From: Papilionanthe hookeriana x Papilionanthe teres
Taxonomy: Eukaryota > Streptophyta > Magnoliopsida > Asparagales > Orchidaceae
Direction of reading: 5' to 3'
DNA length: 64,000 nucleotides
Assembly (NCBI GenBank): GCA_022702705.1
Contig: CM040424.1
Span: 79,301,452-79,365,451 of the forward strand
Shown here: piece after piece, positions 45,011 to 55,628 of the stretch
Numbering within the stretch: position 1 is the stretch's first letter
Layout: each line of letters starts with the position of its first letter
Program-made: the position numbers and the translations under genes
Notes under the pieces: model-generated
The model's input: only the letters and a program-made list of their open reading frames with translations
Database searches by the model: none
Told to the model about the DNA's origin: nothing

Positions 45011-47431
45011 TCAAATCCTCGCTGGAGACTTCAACGCAACAGCCCCAAACTCCTCTTTTGAGTATTTTCTGTAGAGCACATTGAGCTTGCTCTCTTCTGT
45101 AGCATAACGGTGGGCCGCCACCATCAACTTCACGCACCCCCTGTAATCGGAAAGAAGATTTGATCAAGTTTTCATTAAAGATGCGGGAGGGGCACAAAAT
45201 ACTCAAAAGTTTCACATACAACAAATTTTTCTCCAAGTAGCCAGTATGGTACTCTAGAGTTTTGCTCCACAATGGAGTCTTCTTCAATGTGCATCGTGCG
45301 GCATAGACAGCAGAAGCAGCAATCAGAGAAGGGCAGTACATGGTGGGTATGGAGTAATGCAGCAATGCTAGTTCAGCAAAGAAGAATGTCATGTGTTCCA
45401 TCTGGATTCACAAAATGATCATCGCAATTACAAAACGTTAAACCTTTTTTTTTTCCTAAAGAAAGAAAATTCACATATCCGGCAGAATTTTATGCTCGAG
45501 GAATAAGGAAATATGTATTTGAATCCAATTCTTCTTTACCTCCTTATCAGAAACAGCAGCCTTCAGGAATCTGACAACGAACACATACGGGGTTGGGAAT
45601 GTCAACTTCCAGTCGAGCTTGTTCAAAATCTCCTTCTCCATTCTAAGTATTTGTTCTCTAGTATAGGCCCGATCCGAAATGCAAATAAAATCATTAATCT
45701 GCAACAATAATCACATGATTCCACTAAGTATTTAAATATAAACATATATATAATACTTTAGATAGTGCTCAAAACAAGAATATATATACCTCTGGAGACC
45801 ATATTTCTTCATATTTTGAGGCAATGAGCATGGCGCTAACACCTACAAGCTGCAGCTCTTTTCTTCGCACAGACTCCATGGAGAGAAAGCGGTCGATGAT
45901 GAACATTGTGAGATAGAGAGTCTCAGGCATCAGTTCAAATCTTTGGTGCACTTCGATCAGCCAATCCACAAGTATGGCTCTCATCTTCGGATTTATTTCG
46001 GTTTGAGAGCTCATGTAGTCCCGAAGGCTGCACACTTTCTGCATTTTCACGCGAAAACCATATGTTTTGTGAATGAGAGGGAACTGTAAAAAGTCAATCA
46101 ATGAAGTTATAAAGGTGAAATCTTTCTTTGGTTTTTTTATCACCTCATGGTCTTTGTAGAACTTGTATAGATCCTCGACGTATTCAACCATGGACAATTC
46201 ATTCCCTGTATCTGCAGCATCAATATCTTCGATCCCACAAGCAATCTAATATAATGGAATCAAATATGAAGCAGAGGTAGAAGAGAAGGTTGAAATCAAA
46301 AGAAGAAAAATATATATTTGACCTACGAAACTTGATCAAAGAGAAGGTTGAAATTGGTTAGATACCTTGCTACGAGCTGAGAGCACATAAGTTAGGGAGT
46401 GGACATTCCTCTTTGATGAGGAAGCACACGATTTCTTTTTCCCCTGCTTCTCCTTTGGATCTGTTATAGGGCTAGTTATATCTATGACCACCTCCGGCTT
46501 TGTATTTTTGATTGCGGGCTTCTTCTTCGCAGCCCCATTGGCAGGTAAAGCTGCTTGCTTTACAACATTCTGCGAAATTTGAAGATCCAAAAAAAGCTAA
46601 GAAATACACAATTTGATCAGTGAGTTACATATGGAAATTTTCAACGAAAAAAAAAAAGCACCTTATTAACGGCACCAGCAGCTTGTGCGTTGGCTAGTAA
46701 CTGTGCCCCAAAACTTCTATATGCAATGCAAAATATGCGTTAGAATAGATCACGATTATTAAACTCTGTGAGAAAACAGAGTGGATAGATTAAAAATACC
46801 TCGTTATTGGGCGAGTAATTGCCTTCCTGAGAAATGAAACAAAATAAAAATACGATCTTTATATAAATAAAAATAATATATGCAAAGAAAGATAACAGTG
46901 CACTGAGCTTGAGATTAAGAGATAATTTGCATTATTTAATATTTACCCATCTGCAATACGGAGATTAACCAGATTGCCAATATCTTCAAGAGCCTTCCGG
47001 TTCTTAGCATCACCTGGACCATCAGTTACCTTGGGCTTACCTGCTGGTAAGGCACCACCTGTCAACAAGTATAAGAGTAGATTTTAACATTTATTGGAAA
47101 CGGAAATATAGGAATATAAAAAACTAAGAAAACCACTTGCTAGAGAAATCTTGAAGAGGAAGCACAAGTCTAGGAGAAGGAACAAGGAAAAATATAGAAC
47201 AAGAAGAGGATCACATGAATGAGCCAAGAAATAAAAAAGACAGAACAAGTAAAATAGACTAAAAGCAAAAGGTTATACGAAAAGAAGAAAAAAAACCTAA
47301 ATTTGCCCAGACTCATGATCATTATAACAATCTAAGAAATTAAAACCTAAAGATAGGTATAAGAAGATTTCATACTGCCCCTTACCTCTCTGCTGCCCAT
47401 TAACAGCGGCATGGTTATTTCTTGTGGCCAT
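45011..47431 (-). CDS. CYCB1: G2/mitotic-specific cyclin B1
   Basis: Ten exons join in frame to 420 residues: 47431-47386, 47058-46947, 46826-46800, 46716-46662, 46569-46366, 46245-46144, 46038-45790, 45698-45540, 45401-45223 and 45140-45011. The product is the regulatory partner of a mitotic CDK and drives entry into M phase. The destruction box RKALEDIGN (residues 36-44) marks it for APC/C degradation. RPITRSFGAQLLANAQAAGA follows at 58-77, typical of plant B1 cyclins. The cyclin box begins near 184 with MRAILVDWLIEVH (201-213), FELMPETLYLT, LQLVGVSAMLIASKYEEIWSPE and a second fold ending in KLMVAAHRYATEESKLNVLY. Length and intron number fit the family. The short sixth intron has no in-frame stop. 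AACGG motifs upstream point to G2/M expression. Confidence 0.93.
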
Positions 47432-47735
47432 CTCCTCCCTTTCTTCTTCTTCTTCCTGGTTCTCGTTGTGCCAGAAGATAGTGGAGAACACGGAGGAGAA
47501 AAGGGAATGAAGGCGAGTGCTCAGCGACTCCCTTCCTTCCGTGATCTGGCTCGCCGCCGTCCCTACTGAGATATCGGCGACCGGTGTAAAGAGTAATCAA
47601 GAAAGTAAATTTGTTTACTTCTCCCTTTCTTTCTTTTTCTTATCTTCTGCTTCGTTTATCTCTTCCCATCCCGTTGTCCGATTTTAAAGAAAGGGGAGAA
47701 GGCCTTTCTACTTCTCATCGAGCGGCTGTGTAAAC
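47432..47735 (-). promoter_or_regulatory. 5' leader of the cyclin gene
   Basis: Pyrimidine- and purine-rich tracts (GAAGAAGAAGAAAGGGAGGAG before the ATG on the coding strand) mark a typical leader. The start codon at 47431 is the first ATG in frame with exon 2. Confidence 0.45.
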
Positions 47736-47909
47736 TCCAACGGTCGAATTGTTTGGATCATCAGAGCCGTTGCATCTCTTAATCTAACGGTGCTTGAATC
47801 GTTCCTTTTTAAGCCGTTGCAGGGCAACAAATAAAGTAATCCAGACCCGTTAAGTTGAACTGGCGGAGCACCGAAATTTGAAATAGTCATCGCAGAGATA
47901 GCCGTTGGG
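47736..47909 (-). promoter_or_regulatory. Cluster of MSA (AACGG) elements
   Basis: The M-phase-specific activator consensus is YCYAACGGYYA. CCCAACGGCTA (reverse of 47899-47909) is a full match. TCCAACGGTCG (47736, plus strand) misses only the last base. AACGG cores also occur in TCTAACGGTG (47783), in TGCAACGGCT (reverse of 47765-47774) and in GCAACGGCTT (reverse of 47811-47820). Five cores in 174 bp, 300-480 bp before the ATG, is the arrangement seen in plant B-type cyclin promoters, where three-repeat MYB proteins bind. Confidence 0.8.
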
Positions 47910-48049
47910 CCATTTATTCTGGAATCTGGACCTGCCCTCTGAGAGACCAGGACACGGGCGGCGATGCGGCTGGGGTGACCTCGCTGGTGCTGGAACAAAT
48001 TAGGCGCAATTTGAGCACGTTAACAAGTTAACTCATCTTTTTATATTTT

Positions 48050-48265
48050 GGGAAATATGTATTTACATATGTAGCTCAAATAGTTTATATTTACATTTAT
48101 AACACCTTAATGTATAAAGTATAAACAAATGCATGAAAATATATATTTTAGTTTTTAACGAGATAATAAGTGTGATATTTTTGATGACATGTTACGTGTA
48201 TAAATGAATGTCTGTGTTCATCATGTAAATACATAAAAATTATATGATATGCACGTAAATATCCC
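48050..48265. mobile_element. MITE, TACATAC family
   Basis: GGGAAATATGTATTTACATATG at the left is answered by CATGTAAATACATAAAAATTATATGATATGCACGTAAATATCCC at the right. At 216 bp it is one of the cleanest copies. Confidence 0.65.
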
Positions 48266-49010
48266 TAAATTTTTTTTATGTGGAGAGGGATTTTAACTTT
48301 CCTCTTATATTTAGATATGAGCATAATAAATGTTATCATAAAATTCAATAAGGGAACCATTCAATGTTATGAACGAGCAAGAAAAAAACAATTGTTTAAC
48401 GTCTACTTACAATGCTGTAGTGCCCAACCATTTATATGGAAAATAATAATCGATATTTTTATATGTTATTCATATTTACGTAGTATTAATAAAACTGATT
48501 AAAGTTTATCCAATATCTTAATAAAATATTTTAAATATTATGAAAAATAATTATTAATTTCATATAAAATGTTAGATGTATTTTTTTGTATTTATTTGAT
48601 TTAATTGTAATCAATTATATCATTAATTCGGTGCAAAACACTCGAATCCTTTATATTACATAAAAAATATTACTATTATTAAGTTTTGGAATTGAAATGC
48701 ACATTGTCATACATAGATTCATGACACAAAAGTGCATATGTACATATCAAAACTTATGGTGTTTGATCTATAAATACAGAGGAATTGTTGTTGTACGCAT
48801 GTTAGTTTCTCTATGTGTGTGCACGCGCGCGTGTTTATTAGGTAAACCACTAAGGTAATATAAATACCACCAAGCGGGGCAATATCAAACAAACGCCCCC
48901 TCCGAAAGCAGAAAATATAGTAAAACAATCTCCATAAATCCATAGACATAGCTTACAGTGACAATACATCTCTAGATCACCTGCAATTATAATTTCAAGT
49001 TAATGAGCAG
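48266..49010. other. AT-rich DNA between cyclin promoter and HSF
   Basis: It includes an alternating purine-pyrimidine stretch GTGTGTGCACGCGCGCGTG (48815-48833) and AATAAA on the minus strand (48834-48839), a plausible poly(A) signal 172 bp after the HSF stop codon. Nothing else is supported. Confidence 0.5.
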
Positions 49011-50177
49011 TTATAAAACTTCAGATTTTGAAGTTAGAAGACCCATCTGCTCTGTGAGGTTTTCCATATTATGAACCGCATCCCACCCTTGTCCAAGCAG
49101 TTTCGTTGTTTCTGTAGCGTCGGGAAAGACAGAATTAACTTCGTCGGTGTCACCAGAAATCGGGCTTGCTGAAAGGAATTGTTCCCAGAAAGAGTCGACA
49201 ATACCAGGAAGTTTTGCGCCGTCGCCTTCGCTAAAGATACCAATGCCAGCATTGCCTGAAAACTTCTCCAACTCTAGAGCAGTCATCCCATCAACTCCAG
49301 CAATAGACTGAGCAAGAGCACTTTCTGCTTCGGAGGCTGCATGGCTCATACTCAGAAAACCAATATCCGTCTGGGGAATTCCCTCTGGAAAAATGGGTAG
49401 CATGTTGTTACCTGGATCTGTAACAATTGGGGGAGATTGTATTTCAGATAAAGGAGACGAAGAAGAAACTGCGGAGAAACCTCTTGAAACCTCTTGAAAG
49501 GTGACTCCAGAACTCCTGCTTGAAGAACTCCGGCTGCTGTCTAAAGTATCAGATGATAAATGAAGATTTCCATGTTGAATGATGTTATCAGGTTTGCTAA
49601 AAGAATCCATACTAGGAGAAGATTCCGAGTTTATTGCTTGCATGAGCATTAACTTGGCAGCCTCTGTCAAAAAGGGCTGATACTTAACCATTTGTGTATC
49701 GAGTGAGGTGCTTTCAGCCTCCAACTCAGCTTGATTAGGTAACCTTCTCTTCTTGTTGCCACCAGAAATTAGTTGGTTATTGGCATTGTTCTGCTGCACC
49801 AGCTGAGCTAAGAATTCGGGGCTGTTGATGGCCTTGGCCAAGAATGACATCATTTGTTGCTGGCGCTGTTCCATTCCCTGAATACGCTTGTTTAGGGTTT
49901 GAAGCTGATGGTCTGTGGTCTGCTGTTGCTGCCTCAGCCTTACGAGTTCCTGCATGAGAGCATTTTTATCCCGTTTGAGCCTCTCAATCTCTTCATCTAG
50001 CCCAAACTTGCCAACCTCAACACATGATGCGACTGAAGGATTCTGGGGAAGAGACGGTGGTTGAGTGTGTGCATGGGAGGATTTTTTCCGGTTTATGTTT
50101 TTTAAAAGATGTTTCTGATCTCTTAAGAATCCCTCATTTGCGAATTCCCAGCGATCTGGATCAATTTTCCTGAATCC
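49011..50177 (-). CDS. HSFA1: Heat shock transcription factor class A1, second exon
   Basis: The exon opens directly after TTATCTGTTAG with GFRKIDPDRWEFANEGFLRD, the end of the HSF DNA-binding domain, at exactly the place where plant HSF genes carry their one conserved intron. It encodes 388 residues. Next come the heptad-repeat oligomerisation region (EIERLKRDKNALMQELVRLR and then NKRIQGMEQRQQQMMSFLAK), a nuclear import signal NKKRRL (exon residues 141-146), the acidic activator motif DSFWEQFLS (328-336) and a nuclear export signal ENLTEQMGLL (372-381). This is the class A1 layout, with Glu- and Gln-rich spacer and the 21-residue insertion between heptads. The protein would be a master activator of heat-shock genes. 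The first exon, encoding the start of the DNA-binding domain, is not seen in the remaining 13.8 kb. Confidence 0.9.
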   Translation of the reverse strand, partial: GFRKIDPDRWEFANEGFLRDQKHLLKNINRKKSSHAHTQPPSLPQNPSVASCVEVGKFGLDEEIERLKRDKNALMQELVRLRQQQQTTDHQLQTLNKRIQGMEQRQQQMMSFLAKAINSPEFLAQLVQQNNANNQLISGGNKKRRLPNQAELEAESTSLDTQMVKYQPFLTEAAKLMLMQAINSESSPSMDSFSKPDNIIQHGNLHLSSDTLDSSRSSSSRSSGVTFQEVSRGFSAVSSSSPLSEIQSPPIVTDPGNNMLPIFPEGIPQTDIGFLSMSHAASEAESALAQSIAGVDGMTALELEKFSGNAGIGIFSEGDGAKLPGIVDSFWEQFLSASPISGDTDEVNSVFPDATETTKLLGQGWDAVHNMENLTEQMGLLTSKSEVL

Positions 50178-50344
50178 CTAACAGATAAGAAGAAAAGCAT
50201 TATATAGAATCTTAAAAAATGTATGACATACACCAAGTGAAACACAAAAGAGAAAAGGTGGAAAAGGATGACCTCTGTTTTTTCCGTTCAGGTCCTGTGT
50301 TAAGATTGGAACAATTCTCACATTCTGGAGAAAATATTGCATTA

Positions 50345-50500
50345 GGAGTCCTGATGCAGTTTTGCATCATGATTCCAATCAGGATCTGTCACGTGTACAG
50401 AAAGACCCACCTTAATAAAAAAAAATAATAATTTAATAGATGAGTGGGCCTGCTTGTACACATGACAGGTCTTGATTGGCTTGATACCATATTTTTTTTC
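50345..50500. mobile_element. Fold-back MITE in the HSF intron
   Basis: CCAATCAGGATCTGTCACGT and the following GTACAGAAAGACCCACC (50375) are imperfect inverses of GGGCCTGCTTGTACACATGA and CAGGTCTTGATTGG (50447). The loop is an A-rich run at 50418. Confidence 0.65.
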
Positions 50501-52570
50501 ACATTCTGACGCTACTTTTAAGATAAAAGGGATACTTGGATTCCACATAAAACCCCTGGGTCCATAGCTGTTATGGAATTTGTTTACAACCACCGAGCAC
50601 CAAAACACAGAAGTGGTGGAAAAAATATCTAGGAGTTAGAAACATGAAGAGAGCCGGCCACTCATCTTGAAAAACCATTGGGTCATAAAATATGAGAAAG
50701 AAGACTTATTGCTATAGATGGAATGGAAATATACTAGGCGCCATTCAAGATTCATCTCTATCTGCCGCTCACCCTCTCAAATAGTTTTTAGATAGTTTAA
50801 GTGGGAAAAGAAAAAAACTGGCAGCCCAACCTTCCCAATTCCCTTTTTGTAGACACCAAGGGTCAAGGAGGGAGCCATTAGAGGTTTCTTTTGTAGGGTC
50901 ATCTAAAACCCAATGATGAATCAAGCTGACACCACATTAACGTGTAACAAATTCAATTCACAACACATAAAGCAGGTAGAAGTACGAAGTAGTGACACTT
51001 TATTGTCCATGATTCCCCAACACTTTCAGTCCTAAAGGAACAACCCTAACAAGTCTCGCAAATAGTTACCCTAATTGTATTCTCTTTTATAGTTGGAGAA
51101 TACTTATTATAGCAATGCAGGTGATACCGGAAAATCTTGTTTTTGCATTTAAGATCATCCTTACCTTTTTCCCTTCCATTTTCTTTGACCATCCTTTCTC
51201 CTGACATCATTGAGTTGTCCGCTATGGACCCAAAAGAACTAGAAAATTGATCTCCTAAGGCTACTGCGGAGCAGAAAACTTTATATGATTGTATCTCAGT
51301 ATAGTCAATCCAATTGATATTGTTTATCCTATCCACAGATAGATTCGTCCACTTGATATGGCAATCAACAAGTCTCAATGGGACAAATACTACAATCTGA
51401 GGAAACGTTCCACATTTGAAACAACCAAGTAGAAATTCAATGAGAAAATTGTGATTTTAAATTAAAAAAAATGCTCTATAATAGAGTTTTTCAAATCTGG
51501 TTTTGTCCTTTGATCACAATGATATGGAGACTGAAGTACTGAAATAAAAGATTGGGGCAAAAAATAAATATATAAAAAGACAAAAATTGTAAATAACGTG
51601 CAGACAATCTCAGAGAATGTTGATGAATTTATACTAATGGCAAGCTCAGACATCATAGGCTTAAATATTATTCAAGAATATTATCATAGAATGTGCTCAT
51701 ACATACAACCATTTGATTCATGCACAATTTACTTCAAGAATATCCTTTTCATTTTAGCTGGAGCTTGATCTCTCTCCTTATGACAGCTTAAAGTAGTTAT
51801 TAATAATAAAATTTTCTTTTCTTCCAAATTTATTTAACAAAATCTACACAGACATCAATAGTACTTTTAACTCTTGAGACAGCTAGCGCCTTGACGAATT
51901 AATTTAAATTGAAGTCGCTCCTATAGGTGAAAGCCATATAAATCACTTCTCTTCAAATTTAAGATCCTAGAAATTTTTTGTGGTAGCAACACAGTAATCT
52001 TTTACAAATGGTTCAAAAAACAAATAGCTTTTGTTACGACCCGATCAAGGGCTTAGAATTAACCAAGACATGAATGAATAATCGGACGGTGAAAATCAAT
52101 TCTTTTATATTCTATTTCTATCACTAAAAATTAAATATTTAAATATTCAGGAAAGGACCATTAAAAGAAAGCAATTAAAATTAACAAAATAGAATTTATT
52201 ATTCTATCTTTCTGTTTGTTGATCTCGCCTCCTATCTATTCATCTTAATCAAAAGCTTAAACTTAAAGAAAAATGTTAAAGCAAGATAATGAATTATCTA
52301 GAGATAACTAAGAAGCAATTACACTTCTAAACTACAGAAACTTAATGAAAGGAATCGATATGCATGCTGATTTTTTATATCTCGATAAGAAATCATTTAC
52401 TTTGTTAATCTTTCATGTGAAATCTTTGAATATACTAATGCATGCATCAATGATATTTCTAAATGAAAATACTCTAAATTTCTATTTGCATTAACTTTGA
52501 CTCTACTTTTACTTTAGATTCTTTACATACACATTTTTCTGCTTTGAGGATCACCTTCAAGTCAACCTAA
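50501..52570. other. Intronic or intergenic AT-rich DNA
   Basis: If the HSF gene continues to the right this is its intron. I find no HSF exon, RNA gene or clear repeat. A TTGTTACGACCCGATCAAGGG phrase at 52029 resembles transposon-associated words seen in plants, but it is not diagnostic. Confidence 0.45.
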
Positions 52571-52574
52571 CACA

Positions 52575-52860
52575 CCTTCGGCCGATATTGTCCCATCGGC
52601 GTAGCGACATCACAATTGTCTAGGGTGAAAAGATCATTATTTGCCTCTGGTCAATATTATCCAGTCAGCACAACGGATGACGATCTATACATCACAATTG
52701 TCTGGGGTGGTAAGCTCTATCTACTCGCCCATGACCGATATCATCCCGTTGACACAGTGGTTAGTGAACTAATTATCACAATTATCTGTGGTGGGAGAAA
52801 AATCTCTACGCGCGCGGGTACACTGGCGTCCCCTGTCTGTACCATTAAGGGGTGAACTCT
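52575..52860. repeat. Three ~83 bp tandem units
   Basis: The word CACAATTGTCT (52611, 52693) or CACAATTATCT (52777) repeats at spacings of 82 and 84. Each is followed by GGGTG or GTGGTGG and preceded by a TAT(C/T)CCAT/GTTGACACA-like phrase. The units are about 70 percent alike and GC-richer than the surroundings. Confidence 0.7.
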
Positions 52861-53610
52861 TCCTCTAAACATGCAAATAAAAGCATTCATATCTAAGTTA
52901 TTTCATTCTTTTATATCATGCATTCTCTTCTATGAAATATTTACTTCTATCTTTTGATAAATAATACAAACTTATTACATCTATAAGTCATGAAATCAAC
53001 TGGCATATGCACATTTACTAAATTGTAGAGGTTAAATAATAATATGACATATATATGTGATCATGTGATAAGCTTATATGTAGACCTCTACTAAAAACAT
53101 GCAATGATCCGATATCATCATAAATTAAACTGTTATGCAACTTATATTTAGACCTCTACTAAAATCTTGCACTGATCTGATATAATCCTATGCTAAATTG
53201 TTATGCAATTATATTTAGCATGTACATCTATCCTGTCTGACAATATGAATAATTTATTACTGAACTAAAAAATACATGAAATCAAACATTTAATTTAAAA
53301 AAATAATTACTAGAATTTAAATATATAATTATTCACCTTAAACTAATTTGCTCGTCTTACAGACATCGCATTTTCAATCTTAGGTTCAAATATTCTTCAA
53401 TCATGATTGTTGTTATAAATTAATATTTTATTAATTATACATTCTAAAATAAATCAAACTTTGACATTAATTAACATATACCTTTTTTCCTTCAAAGTGA
53501 TTCACTCAAGAAACACGAGCTAAATATTCCTTTCTTCAATTACCTTTTGTTATCAAATAAACCTACTCTTAACACTTAATCAATAAATAAGCACATATAT
53601 ATATATAATC
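52861..53610. other. AT-rich DNA with one imperfect duplication
   Basis: TAGACCTCTACTAAAA.C.TGCA.TGATC.GATAT occurs at 53082 and 53150, a ~68 bp imperfect tandem pair. Nothing else is supported. Confidence 0.5.
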
Positions 53611-55530
53611 GAATGGCGGCGGGGAGTTCTGCTAGGGTTTCGCCGCAGCGTTAACCTCCGAGTTTTCTACATCGTCTTTGTCGTCCACGACGAAGGCTAT
53701 TATTTCGTCTACTTCAGTTAGAGGCTCGCAAGCCGTAGTTTCTCCTCGGTTTGCAACATTTCGCACGCCGTCGTTCGTCTTCTCCCTGCTACGAGAAGGT
53801 TGCTTCCAGTGCGTCAACTTTGAAAACACTCGCACGCCGTCGTCGTCTCCTCGTTGTAGCGGCTAGCACGCAGTCGTCGTCTACGTGAAGGCGGCGTCGA
53901 GTGCGGTTTTTGTTGCCCGAGCCTTCGTCCTCGGTCGCTGATTTCTGGACAGTTGTGCCATCCTATTGTGCTTTGCGCCAGAGCTCCTTTGTAGTTACTC
54001 ACTCAGTGACTGACAACGGCCAAGGAGATGGCCTCGGAGGTTCTTTCCAACGCCGCCGCCCTCGCATGTGACAACTTCATTAAACCTTCAAATACTACAG
54101 TGGCTCACAAACGCAGCTCCCCTTTCCACCTCGCCGATAGTCCGATATTCCCTCAGTCGTACCATGATTCTGTTACAGGATATGGTGATTGCAATATCAT
54201 TAAAAGAATAAGGAAAAGGCGAGCAAACCAGCGCTATTCTTCCCTGATGCTAAAATCTCATCTCTTGCAAAAAAACACAAATTTACACTAATTGGTAAGT
54301 TCCAATTAGGTCGCCCTAAGACGAAAAATATAATGAAGGTCTTCGAAGATTTCAAGCTAATTAGGGATTGGCAGGTGGTCCTTCTCGACGGAAGACATGT
54401 TTTAATTCAGCTGTGCATAGAAGAAGACTACACAAGAATTTTTTTCGAAAAAAATCATCACAATTGAGGGCAAACCTATGAAGTTGCTCAAATAGACCCT
54501 TGATTTTGATCTCAATCAAGAACCCTTTGCGCCTATCTAGTTCTCATTACCTGAACTCAAGCTTCGATTCTTTGACTATCCTACCATATATGCAATTAGG
54601 AATTTTCTTGAAAACCTATGCAGATAGACACACATAAAGTTCATTGCTTAAGGCCTTCCACTGTAAGGATTTTGATTGAAAGAAATATTACACTACCAGA
54701 TGCAGAAGAAATTTGGCTTGATTTTGCTCACAATAGTTATTGCCAAAAAATTATTATAGAACAAAAACTTCACTACTGTAAGCACTGCAAGATGTTCGAA
54801 CACCGGCAAGAGAAATGTTTTAGATTACATCCACAGTTAAGAACCTATAGTCAAAAGCAGGACCTCACTGCTCTGAATACAACTCTACCAGAGGAGGGAC
54901 TCAACACAAGAAAGAAACGGGTATCTGATGTATTTCAGGAACTCCAAACTGCCCTGGACACATTGGTTCCACCTAAGGAGGGACTCACCACAAGACCGGA
55001 GTTGGTAAGTGAAGCAATTGCACCTACTTCTGACCTTAGTGCAAGAGATAATGTTCGGATTGCAAATCAGGATAGTCCAGCAGCTCATCTTCAGGAAGCA
55101 CCAGGTGCAGATGTGACATTACACACTGAACATCCCGCTGTTGCAATGATTGGCTTTCCTTCTACTGAGTTTCTACCATCTAATCAGATCGAGGATCGCA
55201 TGAGTCAATCTTCAGATGAAATGGCAGGTCTACACTTCCCGGCGGAAACTTAATGGATGACACCGTGGTTACTCCTGACAATTTGACGACAATACAAAGT
55301 TTAATATCTGGCTCTGTCACTAAAATTAGAGGAAGAGGCAGGACAAAAATGGTGCGTCCCTAGCTTCTTGTTTTGTTTTGTATGTTTTAGAATTTCTTTG
55401 AGTCTGTATCCCTTTATGTTGGAGTTTTTATTGTTTGTTGCTATCGTATGAGTAGGGTCCTCTTGTGGATCCTCTCATACACATTTGATGTATCCTTTTT
55501 TTATAATAAAATTAGCCCTTTGGGCTTTTC

Positions 55531-55531
<1 letters not shown>
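53611..55531 (+). mobile_element. L1-type LINE, internally deleted, ORF1 relic
   Basis: A 5' leader (GGCGGCGGGGAGTTCTGCTAGGGTTTCGCCGC, typical of plant L1 leaders) precedes ORF1 from 54028 (MASEVLSN...). ORF1 continues across frameshifts as LIGKFQLGRPKTKNIMKVF, LIRDWQVVLLDGRHVLIQL, EEDYTR..F, then from 54618 as LRPSTVRILIERNITLP, EIWLDF and KLHYCKHCKMFEHRQEKCFR. These are the DUF4283 domain and the CCHC-type zinc knuckle (CKHCKMFEHRQEKC) of plant L1 ORF1. ORF1 ends near 55253. A short RGRGRTKM segment then leads straight into a 3' end with TGTATCC and AATAAAATTAGCCCTTTGGG, so ORF2 (endonuclease and reverse transcriptase) is missing. Confidence 0.82.

Positions 55532-55628
<97 letters not shown>
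55532..55628. repeat. (AT)n then (GTAT)n microsatellite at the LINE tail
   Basis: About 56 bases of AT repeats pass through GTATATATATATATGTATG into GTATGTATGTATGTATGTATGTATAC. It sits where a LINE tail is expected, and a short ATATATATATAT also precedes the LINE at 53597. Confidence 0.92.

Noticed and set aside
46039..46197. Reading the cyclin exon straight through the KDHE region as coding
   Set aside because: It would insert 35 residues not seen in B1 cyclins before the RDYM segment. A 105 bp intron restores the family spacing, so it is kept only as a possible retained intron.
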